Origin: Candidatus Yanofskyibacteriota bacterium
GTDB taxonomy: Bacteria > Patescibacteria > Paceibacteria > 2-02-FULL-40-12 > IGHO2-12-FULL-4
Length of the DNA: 64,000 nucleotides
Direction of reading: 5' to 3'
Assembly (NCBI GenBank): GCA_016185525.1
Contig: JACPNK010000006.1
Coordinates: 119,462 to 183,461 of the forward strand
The notes beneath the pieces were generated by a model. That model was not told where the DNA came from and ran no database searches. It saw nothing but the letters and a program-made list of their open reading frames with translations. A program made the position numbers and the translations under genes. The first letter of the stretch is position 1. Every line of letters starts with the position of its first letter. Shown piece by piece: positions 15,977 through 23,392 of the stretch.

Positions 15977-16558
15977 ATGAACAAAAAAGTTTACATAATT
16001 CATGGGTGGGATGGCAGCCCGAAAGAGCCGATGTTGCAATGGCTCAAGGTTTCGCTGGAAGAAAAAGGCTACGAAGTTTTTGTTCCGGAAATGCCGGAGC
16101 CGGCAGTACCTAAAATTGAAAGTTGGGTCGGTAAGTTAAAAGATGTTGTGATACCTGAAAAGGAAACTATTTTTATCGGCCACAGTATCGGTTGTCAGGC
16201 TGTTTTGCGCTATTTGGAAATGTTGAACGAAAATATAAAAATTGCTGGCTTAGTCTTGATTGCTCCTTGGATGGAACTGGACAGGCAGACGCTAGAAGAA
16301 GAGGGGCAAGAAGTGGTAGAGGTGGCTAAACCGTGGATGGAAACTCCTATTGATTTTCAAAAAGTAAAAGCTCGTGTTGGAAAGGTTGTGGCAATTTTTT
16401 CTGACAATGACCCGTTTGTGCCTCTTAGCCAAAAAGACTTATTTGAAAAAGAGCTTGGCGCGGAAATTATAATTGAAAACGACAAAGGACACTTTACGGT
16501 AAGCGACGGTGTTGACAACCTGCCATCCGCCTTGAAAGCGGTGACTGAATTGTATTAG
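15977..16558 (+). CDS. RBBP9/YdeN-family alpha/beta hydrolase
   Basis: 193 residues, the usual length for this serine-hydrolase family. The N-terminal strand carries YIIHGWDGSPKEPMLQWL, the nucleophile elbow is GHSIGCQ (Ser near residue 71), the acid is in FSDNDPFVP and the catalytic His is in KGHFT near the C-terminus. It is probably a cytoplasmic esterase of unknown substrate. It is the last gene of the heat-shock run, directly after the membrane protein. Confidence 0.88.
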   Translation: MNKKVYIIHGWDGSPKEPMLQWLKVSLEEKGYEVFVPEMPEPAVPKIESWVGKLKDVVIPEKETIFIGHSIGCQAVLRYLEMLNENIKIAGLVLIAPWMELDRQTLEEEGQEVVEVAKPWMETPIDFQKVKARVGKVVAIFSDNDPFVPLSQKDLFEKELGAEIIIENDKGHFTVSDGVDNLPSALKAVTELY

Positions 16559-16565
16559 TCCTACC

Positions 16566-16601
16566 ATCAAGGTTGAACCTTGATTTATAAGGCGTCGCCT
16601 T
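16566..16601. repeat. Two adjacent odd-length palindromes
   Basis: 16566-16584 is a perfect 19-bp palindrome with a single central G (ATCAAGGTT-G-AACCTTGAT). 16589-16601 is AAGGCG-T-CGCCTT. The second, with its right flank TGATATTTCA, recurs at 17145 after the next gene. Confidence 0.8.
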
Positions 16602-16605
16602 GATA

Positions 16606-16680
16606 TTTCAATTTGTCGATCCTTATTCACCTTGGCAAAGAGGTACTAACGAAAATACCAACAGGCTTATCCGAATTTGA
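16606..16680 (+). pseudogene. Relic of an IS30-family transposase C-terminus
   Basis: Reading frame 3 here gives FVDPYSPWQRGTNENTNRLI followed by RI and a stop. DPYxPWQRGTNENtNGL is the highly conserved C-terminal motif of IS30-family DDE transposases, including its catalytic Glu (NEN). The rest of the gene is missing and the normal FPKGTDF continuation is cut by a stop. The fragment abuts the palindrome at 16589-16601, suggesting rearrangement at that repeat. Confidence 0.8.
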
Positions 16681-16689
16681 AATTAAAAA

Positions 16690-16739
16690 AGCCGAGATTA
16701 GACTTAATTCTCGGCTCAGATAGAGGTTAAACCTCTATC
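16690..16739. repeat. Hairpin plus one-base-centre palindrome
   Basis: GCCGAGA / TCTCGGC (about 16691-16715) forms a 7-bp stem with an 11-nt loop. It is followed by a perfect 21-bp palindrome at 16719-16739 (GATAGAGGTT-A-AACCTCTATC). No gene is seen between 16681 and 16779. Confidence 0.7.
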
Positions 16740-16779
16740 ATAAAAGGGGTGGAGTTCTAAAGAAATTTCACAATCTTAG

Positions 16780-17058
16780 TTAGTCGTACGAGCCGTCATG
16801 GAAAGAGTAACCACAACAGAGGCAAAGCGCTATAAAAGCAATTACAGCCTCAGTCTTTTTTCTTCCACACTTCACACACTGCCACGCCTGTACTTCTTTA
16901 TACCGTGCCATCGGACTTCCACAATGATAACTTGTCCAATAATTTTTCTGGCCGAATACTCCCGGATTAGGTTTAAGTTGTTTCTCACCGATAATCTTCC
17001 ACTCTGGTTCGTGGTTACGACATTGACCATGTAAACACTCAGAATTGTATTGGTTCAT
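16780..17058 (-). CDS. Hypothetical Cys-rich zinc-binding protein
   Basis: 92 residues with Cys pairs CLHGQC near the start, CVKC in the middle (QCVKCGRKKTE, a zinc-ribbon knuckle) and CLCC near the end in a hydrophobic stretch (AVIAFIALCLCCGY). The ATG at 17058 follows a strong AAGGAG site 6 nt upstream. It stands alone between palindromic repeats. No family recognised; it may be an accessory gene carried by the repeat-rich island. Confidence 0.55.
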   Translation of the reverse strand: MNQYNSECLHGQCRNHEPEWKIIGEKQLKPNPGVFGQKNYWTSYHCGSPMARYKEVQAWQCVKCGRKKTEAVIAFIALCLCCGYSFHDGSYD

Positions 17059-17142
17059 AGCAATCTCCTTTTTCGGGTGCTAATTTATATAGTACACAAA
17101 AATCAAAATAAAGTCAATCAAACTGCAATGGCTTAAGGTATG

Positions 17143-17159
17143 TCAAGGCGTCGCCTTGA
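17143..17159. repeat. Odd-length palindrome, second copy
   Basis: TCAAGGCG-T-CGCCTTGA followed by TATTTCA; 22 nt from AAGGCG onward match the copy at 16589. The two copies bracket the IS30 relic and the Cys-rich gene. Confidence 0.75.
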
Positions 17160-17227
17160 TATTTCAGCTTTTTCCGGTGTGGGGCTTTTTTATTGCAAAA
17201 TTATGTCTTGGTGCCGAGCTTGGTTGA

Positions 17228-17411
17228 GGTTTGGTCACTTTCCGTCGAATATGGCTGAGCAAAGACAAATAAACGAAAACTTTAGAAATCAAGGCCGGTA
17301 ATAAAAAATTGGTGGGATGGTTTCGACCGGTACCAATTTTTTGTCGGCTTGATGATAAAGTTGAGTATTATTTGTTTGCGAGGTCCATCTCGTAAGGAAA
17401 GTGATCAGACC
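17228..17411. other. Long imperfect hairpin, candidate structured RNA or MITE
   Basis: In the 435-nt gap between the Cys-rich gene and efp. Outer stem: GGTTTGGTCACTTTCC (17228-17243) with GGAAAGTGATCAGACC (17396-17411), 14 of 16 paired. Middle arms around 17275-17298 and 17343-17365 pair imperfectly. Inner stem: AAAAAATTGGT (17303-17313) with ACCAATTTTTT (17332-17342), capped by GGT-TTCG-ACC (17319-17328). The overall rod of about 184 nt with internal bulges has the size of a 6S-like RNA, but no conserved 6S sequence can be confirmed by eye. Confidence 0.5.
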
Positions 17412-17448
17412 GAAACTTTAAAAATCTACCCTTTATTAACTCTCTCCG

Positions 17449-17480
17449 CCCCGAACAAATTGCCTTGCAATTTAACGGGG
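17449..17480. repeat. Intergenic hairpin downstream of efp
   Basis: CCCCG-aac-AAATTGC / GCAATTT-aa-CGGGG, a nearly continuous stem with a 3-nt loop. It lies 14 nt past the efp stop. There is no clear T run, so termination is possible but not certain. Confidence 0.55.
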
Positions 17481-17493
17481 TAAATATACTCTC

Positions 17494-18066
17494 CTATTTT
17501 TTCTCTACACGCTCAACGTAGTTTCCGTTTTGTGTGTTTAGTCTGATAATATCGCCTTCGTTGATGAAGAGGGGGACGTTGATGATGGCGCCGGTTTCTA
17601 GTTTAACTTGCTTGACTCCGCCTTGAGCGGTATCGCCACGGATTGCCGGAGGAGCTTCTATAACTTTAAAATCCATTTTTACGGGCAATTCAATGTTGAT
17701 TATTTTTTGATTGAACAAGATGGCCTTTGTTACAGTATTGGCTTTGAGAAATTTTACAGCATCACCGATGAGCTCTTGGCTTAATTGAAATCTTTTGCCC
17801 GGATCATTTTCATGGCAAAACCAGTACTCTTCCCGGTGGTTGTATAGAAATTTTACATTTTGATACTCAATATCGGCTTCTTCAAAAACGTCAGATTGCT
17901 GGAAATTTCTTTCATAAAGTTTGCCGTTGAGCATGTTTTTCATTTTGGTTTGCATAACCGGTCTTCTTTGCTGCATCTTAAGATGATGCGTTTCAAGCAC
18001 CGCATAAGGCTGGCCTTCGTAAATAAAAAAGACTCCGGGTTTTAAGTCATTCATGCCTATTGACAT
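17494..18066 (-). CDS. efp: Elongation factor P
   Basis: 190 residues, the full three-domain EF-P length. It rescues ribosomes stalled on polyproline. Domain I starts MNDLKPGVFFIYEGQPYAVLE and domain III ends NVPLFINEGDIIRLNTQNGNYVERV. The tip loop that normally reads KPGKGGAF is KMQQRRPV, so the lysine that is lysylated in E. coli is Gln, with Arg residues next to it. The start may be the ATG at 18066 or the one four codons later (18054). No known EF-P modifying enzyme lies in the window. Confidence 0.95.
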   Translation of the reverse strand: MSIGMNDLKPGVFFIYEGQPYAVLETHHLKMQQRRPVMQTKMKNMLNGKLYERNFQQSDVFEEADIEYQNVKFLYNHREEYWFCHENDPGKRFQLSQELIGDAVKFLKANTVTKAILFNQKIINIELPVKMDFKVIEAPPAIRGDTAQGGVKQVKLETGAIINVPLFINEGDIIRLNTQNGNYVERVEKK

Positions 18067-18101
18067 AGAGATATTTTAACAATTTAAACCGTCTTTTCAA
18101 C

Positions 18102-18130
18102 TTGACAAGTTGCTTTTAATCTACCATTAT
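18102..18130 (+). promoter_or_regulatory. Promoter for the 17-codon mini-ORF
   Basis: TTGACA (18102-18107), 17-nt spacer, CATTAT (18125-18130), directed away from efp. Transcription would start near 18137 and end at the hairpin 18227-18257, giving an RNA of about 115-120 nt. Confidence 0.6.
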
Positions 18131-18174
18131 CTTGATGGCGTTTTGAACTTTTATAACTGAACAGGAGGGTAAAG

Positions 18175-18228
18175 TTGAAAAAGAATGAGGCTCTGCTTGT
18201 CATAGATGTTGACCGAAAAATAAATTAA
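18175..18228 (+). pseudogene. Truncated N-terminus of an isochorismatase/nicotinamidase-like gene, or a 17-aa peptide gene
   Basis: A TTG start 5 nt after a strong AGGAGGG site opens a 17-codon frame reading MKKNEALLVIDVDRKIN. The segment ALLVIDV is the usual first strand of the isochorismatase-like hydrolase family, ending at the catalytic Asp. The frame stops inside a perfect terminator hairpin. A complete promoter, Shine-Dalgarno site and terminator around so short a frame suggest a decayed gene or a genuine small peptide/sRNA. Confidence 0.45.
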
Positions 18229-18257
18229 CCCTACACCATGTGGTGTAGGGTTGTTTT
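18227..18257. terminator. Bidirectional terminator between mini-ORF and murA
   Basis: A 12-bp perfect stem AACCCTACACCA / TGGTGTAGGGTT is followed on the plus strand by GTTTTT and on the minus strand by AATTTATTTTT. It can end the mini-ORF transcript and the murA transcript. Confidence 0.8.
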
Positions 18258-19606
18258 TAAACAGTTTCTACTTTTGCTCCGAGGGCGGAAAGTTTTTCAG
18301 GCAGTTTTTGGTAGCCTCTTTCCACAATTTCAAAATTTTGAATTATGCTTTCGCCTTCGGCGCAGAGTCCGGCAAGGACAAGGCCGACACCATTGCGCAG
18401 GTCGGGACTTAACTGGGTTCTGCCTCTAAGCGGCGTCGGACCTTTTACCAGCAGGCCTCGGTTGCCGAGAATCTTGATGTCGGCTCCCATATTGTTTAGG
18501 GCATTGGCCAAGTTTATCAAACGGCCGTTATACATGTAGTCAATAAATTCCAACTCTCCCTTGCGTTGCGTGGCAAGCACAAGAAACAGAGGCAAGGCGT
18601 CGGTCGGCAGTCCATACCACGGCTCGGCTTTTATTTCTTTAAGCGCCGGACTGATAGCCGGAGGAAATTCAAAAACTTTTTTGCCCCAGATTAGCCAATC
18701 GTAGCTGTTTGTGCGTTCGGCAAAGTAACTGAAGACTCCCATTTGGTCCAGGTACTTTTTTATCAGTTCAAGCTCTTTGGGGTAAATGTTTTTAACAATA
18801 ACGTTGCTTTTGGCAACAGCCGCGGCTACCGCGAAAGTCAGGGCTTCAATATAGTCCGGCTCAATTTTTGCCGCTAGCGGCCAAGCGGGGTTTTCTCCAA
18901 GTTTGCCGGCGTGGACAGTCAACAAGTTGCTTTCCTGTCCTGAAATTTTTGCCCCCATAAGTTCCAAAAGATAGCACAAAGTCTGTATATGCGGCTCACA
19001 AGCGGCATTTTTGATTATCAGGTGGTTGTTTAAGCTGCCAGCGGCAAAAAGAAGAATATTTTCTGTTGCCGTAACTGAAGTTTCCTTAAGCCACAATTCT
19101 TTCACTTCATCACTTTCCTCAAGCCGGTTTCTTTCCAGACAGGTAAAGCCGTCATCGGTATTTTTGATTTTTATTCCTAATTCTTTGAAAGCATCAAGGT
19201 GCGTGTCAATTGGTCTGGGCCCAATTTTACAGCCTCCGGGTTGGGGCAATAAAACCCTATCATATAATCTCAATAACGGACCGACCAAAAGTATTGAGGC
19301 CCGCAGTTTTCTGGCTTCTTCCATCGGAATCCTGATTTCTTTGTCTCCGGGGCCTCCGAGCCGCGTTGAATCGGCTTTGATTAGCAGAACGCCCGGTTTA
19401 GTCCGGTTTATTTCAAGTCCAAGATTTCTAAGCATTTCAATAAAAACCCGCACATCTCTTATGTCCGGTATGTTTGCCAGTTCCATTGTCTGATCCGGTT
19501 CCAAAAGCAGGCTTGCCGCCAAACAAGGCAAAGCGGAATTTTTGTTTCCGCTTACGGCAATTTCTCCCGACAACTCCGTTTTTCCTGTGATTTTTAGATT
19601 ACTCAT
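18257..19606 (-). CDS. murA: UDP-N-acetylglucosamine 1-carboxyvinyltransferase
   Basis: 449 residues. It transfers enolpyruvate to UDP-GlcNAc, the first committed step of peptidoglycan synthesis and the target of fosfomycin. The start ITGKTELSGEIAVSGNKNSA is typical, and the catalytic loop PQPGGCKIGPRPIDTHL keeps the active-site Cys (Cys115 in E. coli numbering), so fosfomycin sensitivity is expected at that residue. It overlaps murB by 4 nt and is the last gene of the murB-murA pair, ending at the hairpin terminator. Confidence 0.96.
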   Translation of the reverse strand: MSNLKITGKTELSGEIAVSGNKNSALPCLAASLLLEPDQTMELANIPDIRDVRVFIEMLRNLGLEINRTKPGVLLIKADSTRLGGPGDKEIRIPMEEARKLRASILLVGPLLRLYDRVLLPQPGGCKIGPRPIDTHLDAFKELGIKIKNTDDGFTCLERNRLEESDEVKELWLKETSVTATENILLFAAGSLNNHLIIKNAACEPHIQTLCYLLELMGAKISGQESNLLTVHAGKLGENPAWPLAAKIEPDYIEALTFAVAAAVAKSNVIVKNIYPKELELIKKYLDQMGVFSYFAERTNSYDWLIWGKKVFEFPPAISPALKEIKAEPWYGLPTDALPLFLVLATQRKGELEFIDYMYNGRLINLANALNNMGADIKILGNRGLLVKGPTPLRGRTQLSPDLRNGVGLVLAGLCAEGESIIQNFEIVERGYQKLPEKLSALGAKVETV

Positions 19607-20586
19607 TTTAAACTCCTTGTTGTCTCCTGTTCAAAACCCAGAAAGAAAATTTCCGGTTCCAGCAGAATTTCAAAAAGCTCAAAAACTGTTCCATGGACTT
19701 TTGCCATCAACGACAAAACATCTGATGCCGTAGCTTTTTTCTCGGGGTTGATTATAAAGTTGGCATGTTTGGTTGAAACTTCCGCTCCGCCTATCCGCAG
19801 TCCTTTTAGACCGGCAAGCTCAATGATTTGTCCTGCCAAGGCGCAACCTTCCGGATTTTTGAAAACACAGCCGGAGCTTGGCAAGTCCAGCGGCTGGGAC
19901 TCTTTTCTCTGCCTTAAAAGTTCTTCGGCGTATTTTTCAATTTCTTCTTTATTGTCGCGCTTGAGGATAACTTCAACCAGAAATATAACCTCTTTGTGGG
20001 ATAAAGTCTGGAAAAGAGAAAGGTCGTATCCGAACTGTAAGTCTTTTTGCTTGTAACAGTTTTCCTTCAGCAAGTTATCTAGAGGAAAGGGAATAGTCCA
20101 AACTTTGGTGACAAAACTGCCAAAAAGCTGGTCTCTTTTGAAGTGGGCGTTGTTGTAAACCGCTCCACCGACTGTGCCGGGCAAGCCGAGAAAAGGTTCT
20201 AGGCCGGTCAGTCCGAGATTCATAGAAAATTTAACAAGCTTTTGCATCGGACATCCGGCGGCAACTTGGATAGTTACCGGATCACTGCCATGATAAGGAG
20301 TTGAGGATAGAATACTGTTAGTATCCAAGCGCAAAACCAGACCCGGCAAACCTTTATCCGAAACAAGCACATTTGACCCGCCGCCTAATACGGTAAACAG
20401 TATTTTTTCGTCGGTGCAGAACTTCAAGACATTTTTCAAAGGCTGTGTGTTTCGGCTGTCCGTGTAGGTCAGAAAAGATTCTGCCGGTCCGCCAATTTTG
20501 AAATAGGTGTGCTGACTTAATGGTTCATCAAACTTGATATTCGGCGCCAGTTTTAAAAGTTCTTTTTTCTGTTCTTCGGTAAGCAA
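19603..20586 (-). CDS. murB: UDP-N-acetylenolpyruvoylglucosamine reductase
   Basis: 327 residues from a TTG at 20586; the frame is open to a GTG at 20631. I prefer 20586 because AAAGAGG precedes it by 6 nt and it leaves the usual about 24 residues before the FAD motif LSQHTYFKIGGPAE. FAD-binding VLGGGSNVLVSDKGLPGLVL and the active-site loop SSGCVFKNPEG are present; a Cys stands where many MurB enzymes have the catalytic Ser. It reduces the MurA product to UDP-MurNAc. The stop overlaps murA (ATGA). Confidence 0.94.
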   Translation of the reverse strand: MLTEEQKKELLKLAPNIKFDEPLSQHTYFKIGGPAESFLTYTDSRNTQPLKNVLKFCTDEKILFTVLGGGSNVLVSDKGLPGLVLRLDTNSILSSTPYHGSDPVTIQVAAGCPMQKLVKFSMNLGLTGLEPFLGLPGTVGGAVYNNAHFKRDQLFGSFVTKVWTIPFPLDNLLKENCYKQKDLQFGYDLSLFQTLSHKEVIFLVEVILKRDNKEEIEKYAEELLRQRKESQPLDLPSSGCVFKNPEGCALAGQIIELAGLKGLRIGGAEVSTKHANFIINPEKKATASDVLSLMAKVHGTVFELFEILLEPEIFFLGFEQETTRSLK

Positions 20587-20688
20587 TTTAAACCTCTTTT
20601 TTCCGTTCCGTATTGCGCTTAAAAGTAACACTAATTAACCGGGTTATCAACCCCGATTAATTATAGATTATGCATTGTATAATTTATG

Positions 20689-21447
20689 CTAATCTTTTTT
20701 AAAAATCAAAGAGATAAAGAATATAGAGGCACTGACTAGAACTACTAGCGGGCCGGGCGAAAACTTGATGATTGAGGCGAAGTATATTCCAACAACAGAA
20801 CTGACTAAACCTATAAAAGCGCTGAAACCGGCATAGTTTGATAAGTTATGACTCAAATTTTTAGAAGCGGCGGCCGGTATAATTACAAGAGCGCCCATAA
20901 GCAGAGTGCCGACAACTTTAATGCCTAAAGCTACGATCAGAGCGACAATTAACAGAAATATAAAATCTATTCTTTTTGTTTTAACACCGACTGACTTTGC
21001 CAAGTCGTCCGATATGGTGCCAAGCACCAGTTTGTTATAAATCCGGTGAACAACAATAATAGCTGTTAAAGAAAGGGTGATAGCTGTAAATACATCTAAA
21101 GCAGAAGTTTTGGAAATATCTCCGAATAAGGCTTCAAGAAGTTCCGGTTCGGGGGTGATAATCAATCCAATGGCTAAGCTTAAGGTAAAGAAAATACCGA
21201 CAAGGGTTTCTGTTGAGAGTTTGGTTTTGTTTTCTATCAGCCAGATGAAAACGATACTGGTAAACAAAGCGGCAAAGGCGCCCAAGAACGGGTTGAAATG
21301 AAAGAGCAGTCCCAAAGCCAAACCGGGCAGGGCAACGTGTGATAAAGCGTCGCCGACCAGGGACATCTTTCTTAGCACCATCAGGGAACCTAAATATCCG
21401 GAGGCCAGTCCGACAAAAGCGCCGACAATGAGAGAAAAGATAGGCAT
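20689..21447 (-). CDS. Metal ABC transporter permease (ABC-3/ZnuB family)
   Basis: 252 residues with seven to eight membrane helices. Conserved family sequences are SGYLGSLMVLRKMSLVGDAL near the N-terminus and VKVVGTLLMGALVIIPAAAS-like sequence near residue 185. It forms the membrane channel for Zn2+ or Mn2+ import with the ATPase gene just upstream on the same strand (21589-22299). No substrate-binding lipoprotein (ZnuA type) is in the window. The 141-bp gap to the ATPase is filled by an AT-rich repeat. Confidence 0.9.
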   Translation of the reverse strand: MPIFSLIVGAFVGLASGYLGSLMVLRKMSLVGDALSHVALPGLALGLLFHFNPFLGAFAALFTSIVFIWLIENKTKLSTETLVGIFFTLSLAIGLIITPEPELLEALFGDISKTSALDVFTAITLSLTAIIVVHRIYNKLVLGTISDDLAKSVGVKTKRIDFIFLLIVALIVALGIKVVGTLLMGALVIIPAAASKNLSHNLSNYAGFSAFIGLVSSVVGIYFASIIKFSPGPLVVLVSASIFFISLIFKKD

Positions 21448-21451
21448 AAAA

Positions 21452-21585
21452 ATTAATCTAATTTCTAATTAACCTAATTGACCTAAACAATACCCAACTG
21501 CCAAGTTCCAAAAAGGTTTTAGTTGTTGGTCATTGTGGATTTGGGATTTATTTAGAATAATTAGAGCAATTAGAAATTAGAAATT
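21452..21585. repeat. AT-rich inverted 7/9-mer repeat between ABC genes
   Basis: The left arm holds units of form CTAATTN and ACCTAATTG/ACCTAAAC; the right arm (21551-21585) holds ATTAG-based units of 9 and 7 nt. The arms are roughly complementary and are separated by about 65 nt without a gene. A similar arrangement fills the fmt-def gap. Confidence 0.65.
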
Positions 21586-21588
21586 TCT

Positions 21589-22299
21589 TTAATGTTCATG
21601 ACTATAAAACTTGGCTTCTCCACCGTATAATTTACTTAAACTTGCCGGGTCTAAAACCGTATGCGGTTCGCCGAAGCAAATCATTTCTTTGTTCAGGCAC
21701 ATTACCTTGTCGGCGTAGTGGTAAACAATATTGAGGTCGTGCGATATTAGGACAAGAGCAAGCTTGTTTTGTGTTTGCAGTTTGTGCAGGAGATTATAGA
21801 TTGTTTCCTCGCCTCCGACGTCAATTCCGGAAGTGGGCTCGTCAAAAAGCAAGATGTCCGGCTTATTGATGATTGCCCAGGCTATCATAACTCTCTGGAA
21901 CTGACCACCTGACAAAGCGCCCAGTTTTTTACTTAAAACGTGGCGATGCAGATGTTCTTCGTCGCCGGTAATGCCTACCGAGTTAAGCGCCTCATTTATC
22001 GTTTGCTTTGATTTGGTTTTAAAGCCGAAAAAGTCACCTACGCTTATAGGAAAATGGGCATCAACAAAAAGTTTTTGAGGCACGTAACCGATTTTTATAT
22101 TTTTTGCCCACTTAACGTTACCGGAGTAGGGAATAAAGTCCAAAATAGCTCTAAATAAGACCGACTTACCAGAACCATTTGGGCCGACAATTGCCACGGC
22201 TTCTCCTTTTTTAACTTCAAAACTGATGTCGTGGAAGACATTAAAATCACCAAACGAAACGGAAAGGTTCCCAACTTCAAGTATTTTATCACTATCCAT
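21589..22299 (-). CDS. Metal ABC transporter ATP-binding protein (ZnuC type)
   Basis: 236 residues. Walker A VGPNGSGKSVLF near residue 40, ABC signature LSGGQFQRV near 130, Walker B ILLFDEPTSGID near 155 and the switch His in LVLISHDL. The C-terminal tail carries several His (SHEH). It powers the neighbouring ABC-3 permease. It starts 18 nt after fmt on the same strand. Confidence 0.92.
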   Translation of the reverse strand: MDSDKILEVGNLSVSFGDFNVFHDISFEVKKGEAVAIVGPNGSGKSVLFRAILDFIPYSGNVKWAKNIKIGYVPQKLFVDAHFPISVGDFFGFKTKSKQTINEALNSVGITGDEEHLHRHVLSKKLGALSGGQFQRVMIAWAIINKPDILLFDEPTSGIDVGGEETIYNLLHKLQTQNKLALVLISHDLNIVYHYADKVMCLNKEMICFGEPHTVLDPASLSKLYGGEAKFYSHEH

Positions 22300-22317
22300 G
22301 TTTATAGTTTATCAAAA

Positions 22318-23247
22318 TTAGACTTTTTCCAAAAGTCTACCGTAACCGTTTATAAACTCTTTGGTGTTTAGCACTTTTCCTCCTTCAAGCTGGAGTTTTA
22401 ACAGCTCTAAATAATCCTTAGCGCAAGGCATAATCAAAAGACCGTTTTTTTGATAAATTTTTCCACTTAGAAGTTCTCCACTTAGAAGTTCAACTTCTAA
22501 GTGACTTTTATGAATTTTGCAGTCAATAATTTTTAATATTTTATTTTGCCACTTAAACCATATTCCCGGCCATTTGTGAAAGGCGCGAAATTGGTTGTAA
22601 ATTTCTTCGGCTGTTTTGTGCCAGTTTATTTTGCCGTCTTCTTTGGTAATAATTTTAGTGAAGGTGGCTTGCGACTCGTCTTGCGGTTGAGGTGTGGTTT
22701 TTCCACTAAGATATTTCGGTAATAACTTAAGTAATAAGCCAGCACCCTTTTTCACCAGACGCATTTTTAGGTCATAGTATTTGTCATCCGGCGCGATTGG
22801 TTCTTGTTCCATTCCTAAGACGGGTCCGTGGTCAACTTTTTCGTCCAGCACAAAGACCGTTACGCCGGTCTCTTTTTCGCCGTTAAGCAGGGCGTACTGG
22901 ATGGGGGACGGGCCGCGGTATTTCGGTAACAGCGAACCGTGGATATTGAGTAAACCATGTTTCGGTAGGTGCAAAAACCGTTCAGGAATAATTTTTCCGT
23001 AATCTACAACAATTCCGACTGTGGATTGTTTGGCAATTTCTTCAATGCGAGCCAAAGACGGGTCATCTTTTTTAAAATTTTCCGGCTGAAGCACTTCAAT
23101 ATTGTGAGATAGGGCTAACTGCTCGGCGGGTGTTGCCGTTTGGCTGTCCGGCGCGGTTACCACAGCCACAACAGTATAGTCAGCTTGAATCAGCGCTTCC
23201 AATACGGGCGTGGCAAAATCCGAAGTGCCAAAGAAAATAGTTTTCAT
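22318..23247 (-). CDS. fmt: Methionyl-tRNA formyltransferase
   Basis: 309 residues. It formylates initiator Met-tRNA. The N-terminal Rossmann domain begins MKTIFFGTSDFATPVLEAL and the active-site motif NIHGSLLPKYRGPSPIQYAL includes the catalytic Asn and His; the partner Asp is in VDHGPVL. The C-terminal tRNA-binding domain begins near residue 205. Residues about 249-262 (LEVELLSGELLSG) are encoded by a RAYT-type palindrome plus half site in frame. The matching deformylase gene follows upstream at 23381, the usual fmt-def pairing. Confidence 0.95.
   Translation of the reverse strand: MKTIFFGTSDFATPVLEALIQADYTVVAVVTAPDSQTATPAEQLALSHNIEVLQPENFKKDDPSLARIEEIAKQSTVGIVVDYGKIIPERFLHLPKHGLLNIHGSLLPKYRGPSPIQYALLNGEKETGVTVFVLDEKVDHGPVLGMEQEPIAPDDKYYDLKMRLVKKGAGLLLKLLPKYLSGKTTPQPQDESQATFTKIITKEDGKINWHKTAEEIYNQFRAFHKWPGIWFKWQNKILKIIDCKIHKSHLEVELLSGELLSGKIYQKNGLLIMPCAKDYLELLKLQLEGGKVLNTKEFINGYGRLLEKV
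22463..22503. repeat. RAYT-type palindrome plus half site inside fmt
   Basis: A half site (CACTTAGAAGTTCT, from 22465) precedes a perfect 25-bp palindrome at 22479-22503 with one central base (arms CACTTAGAAGTT / AACTTCTAAGTG). The same half-plus-full arrangement occurs in front of the RAYT gene at 29825-29862. Confidence 0.85.
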
Positions 23248-23249
23248 AA

Positions 23250-23392
23250 ATTAACCTAATTATTCTAATTTTTAATTTTTCTAATCAATTTCTAATATTT
23301 AATACTCTCAATTCCCAAAAAATTCTAGAAATTAGATTTTGGTTTGTTGTGGTTTGATTAGGTTAATTAGTGTAATTAGATCAATTAGAATA
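23250..23392. repeat. AT-rich inverted repeat with nonamer array between fmt and def
   Basis: The right arm is a perfect-period array of four nonamers ATTAGNNNA at 23357-23392 that runs into the 3' end of def and encodes its last residues. The left arm (23251-23300) has CTAAT-based units. It resembles the repeat at 21452-21585. No gene is seen in the gap. Confidence 0.65.

Noticed and set aside
17228..17411. tmRNA (the piece GGTTTCGACC recalls the tmRNA 5' region)
   Set aside because: No matching 3' tRNA-like half with a TTCGAATCC loop and no tag reading frame were found; the motif is explained by the tip of a long hairpin.
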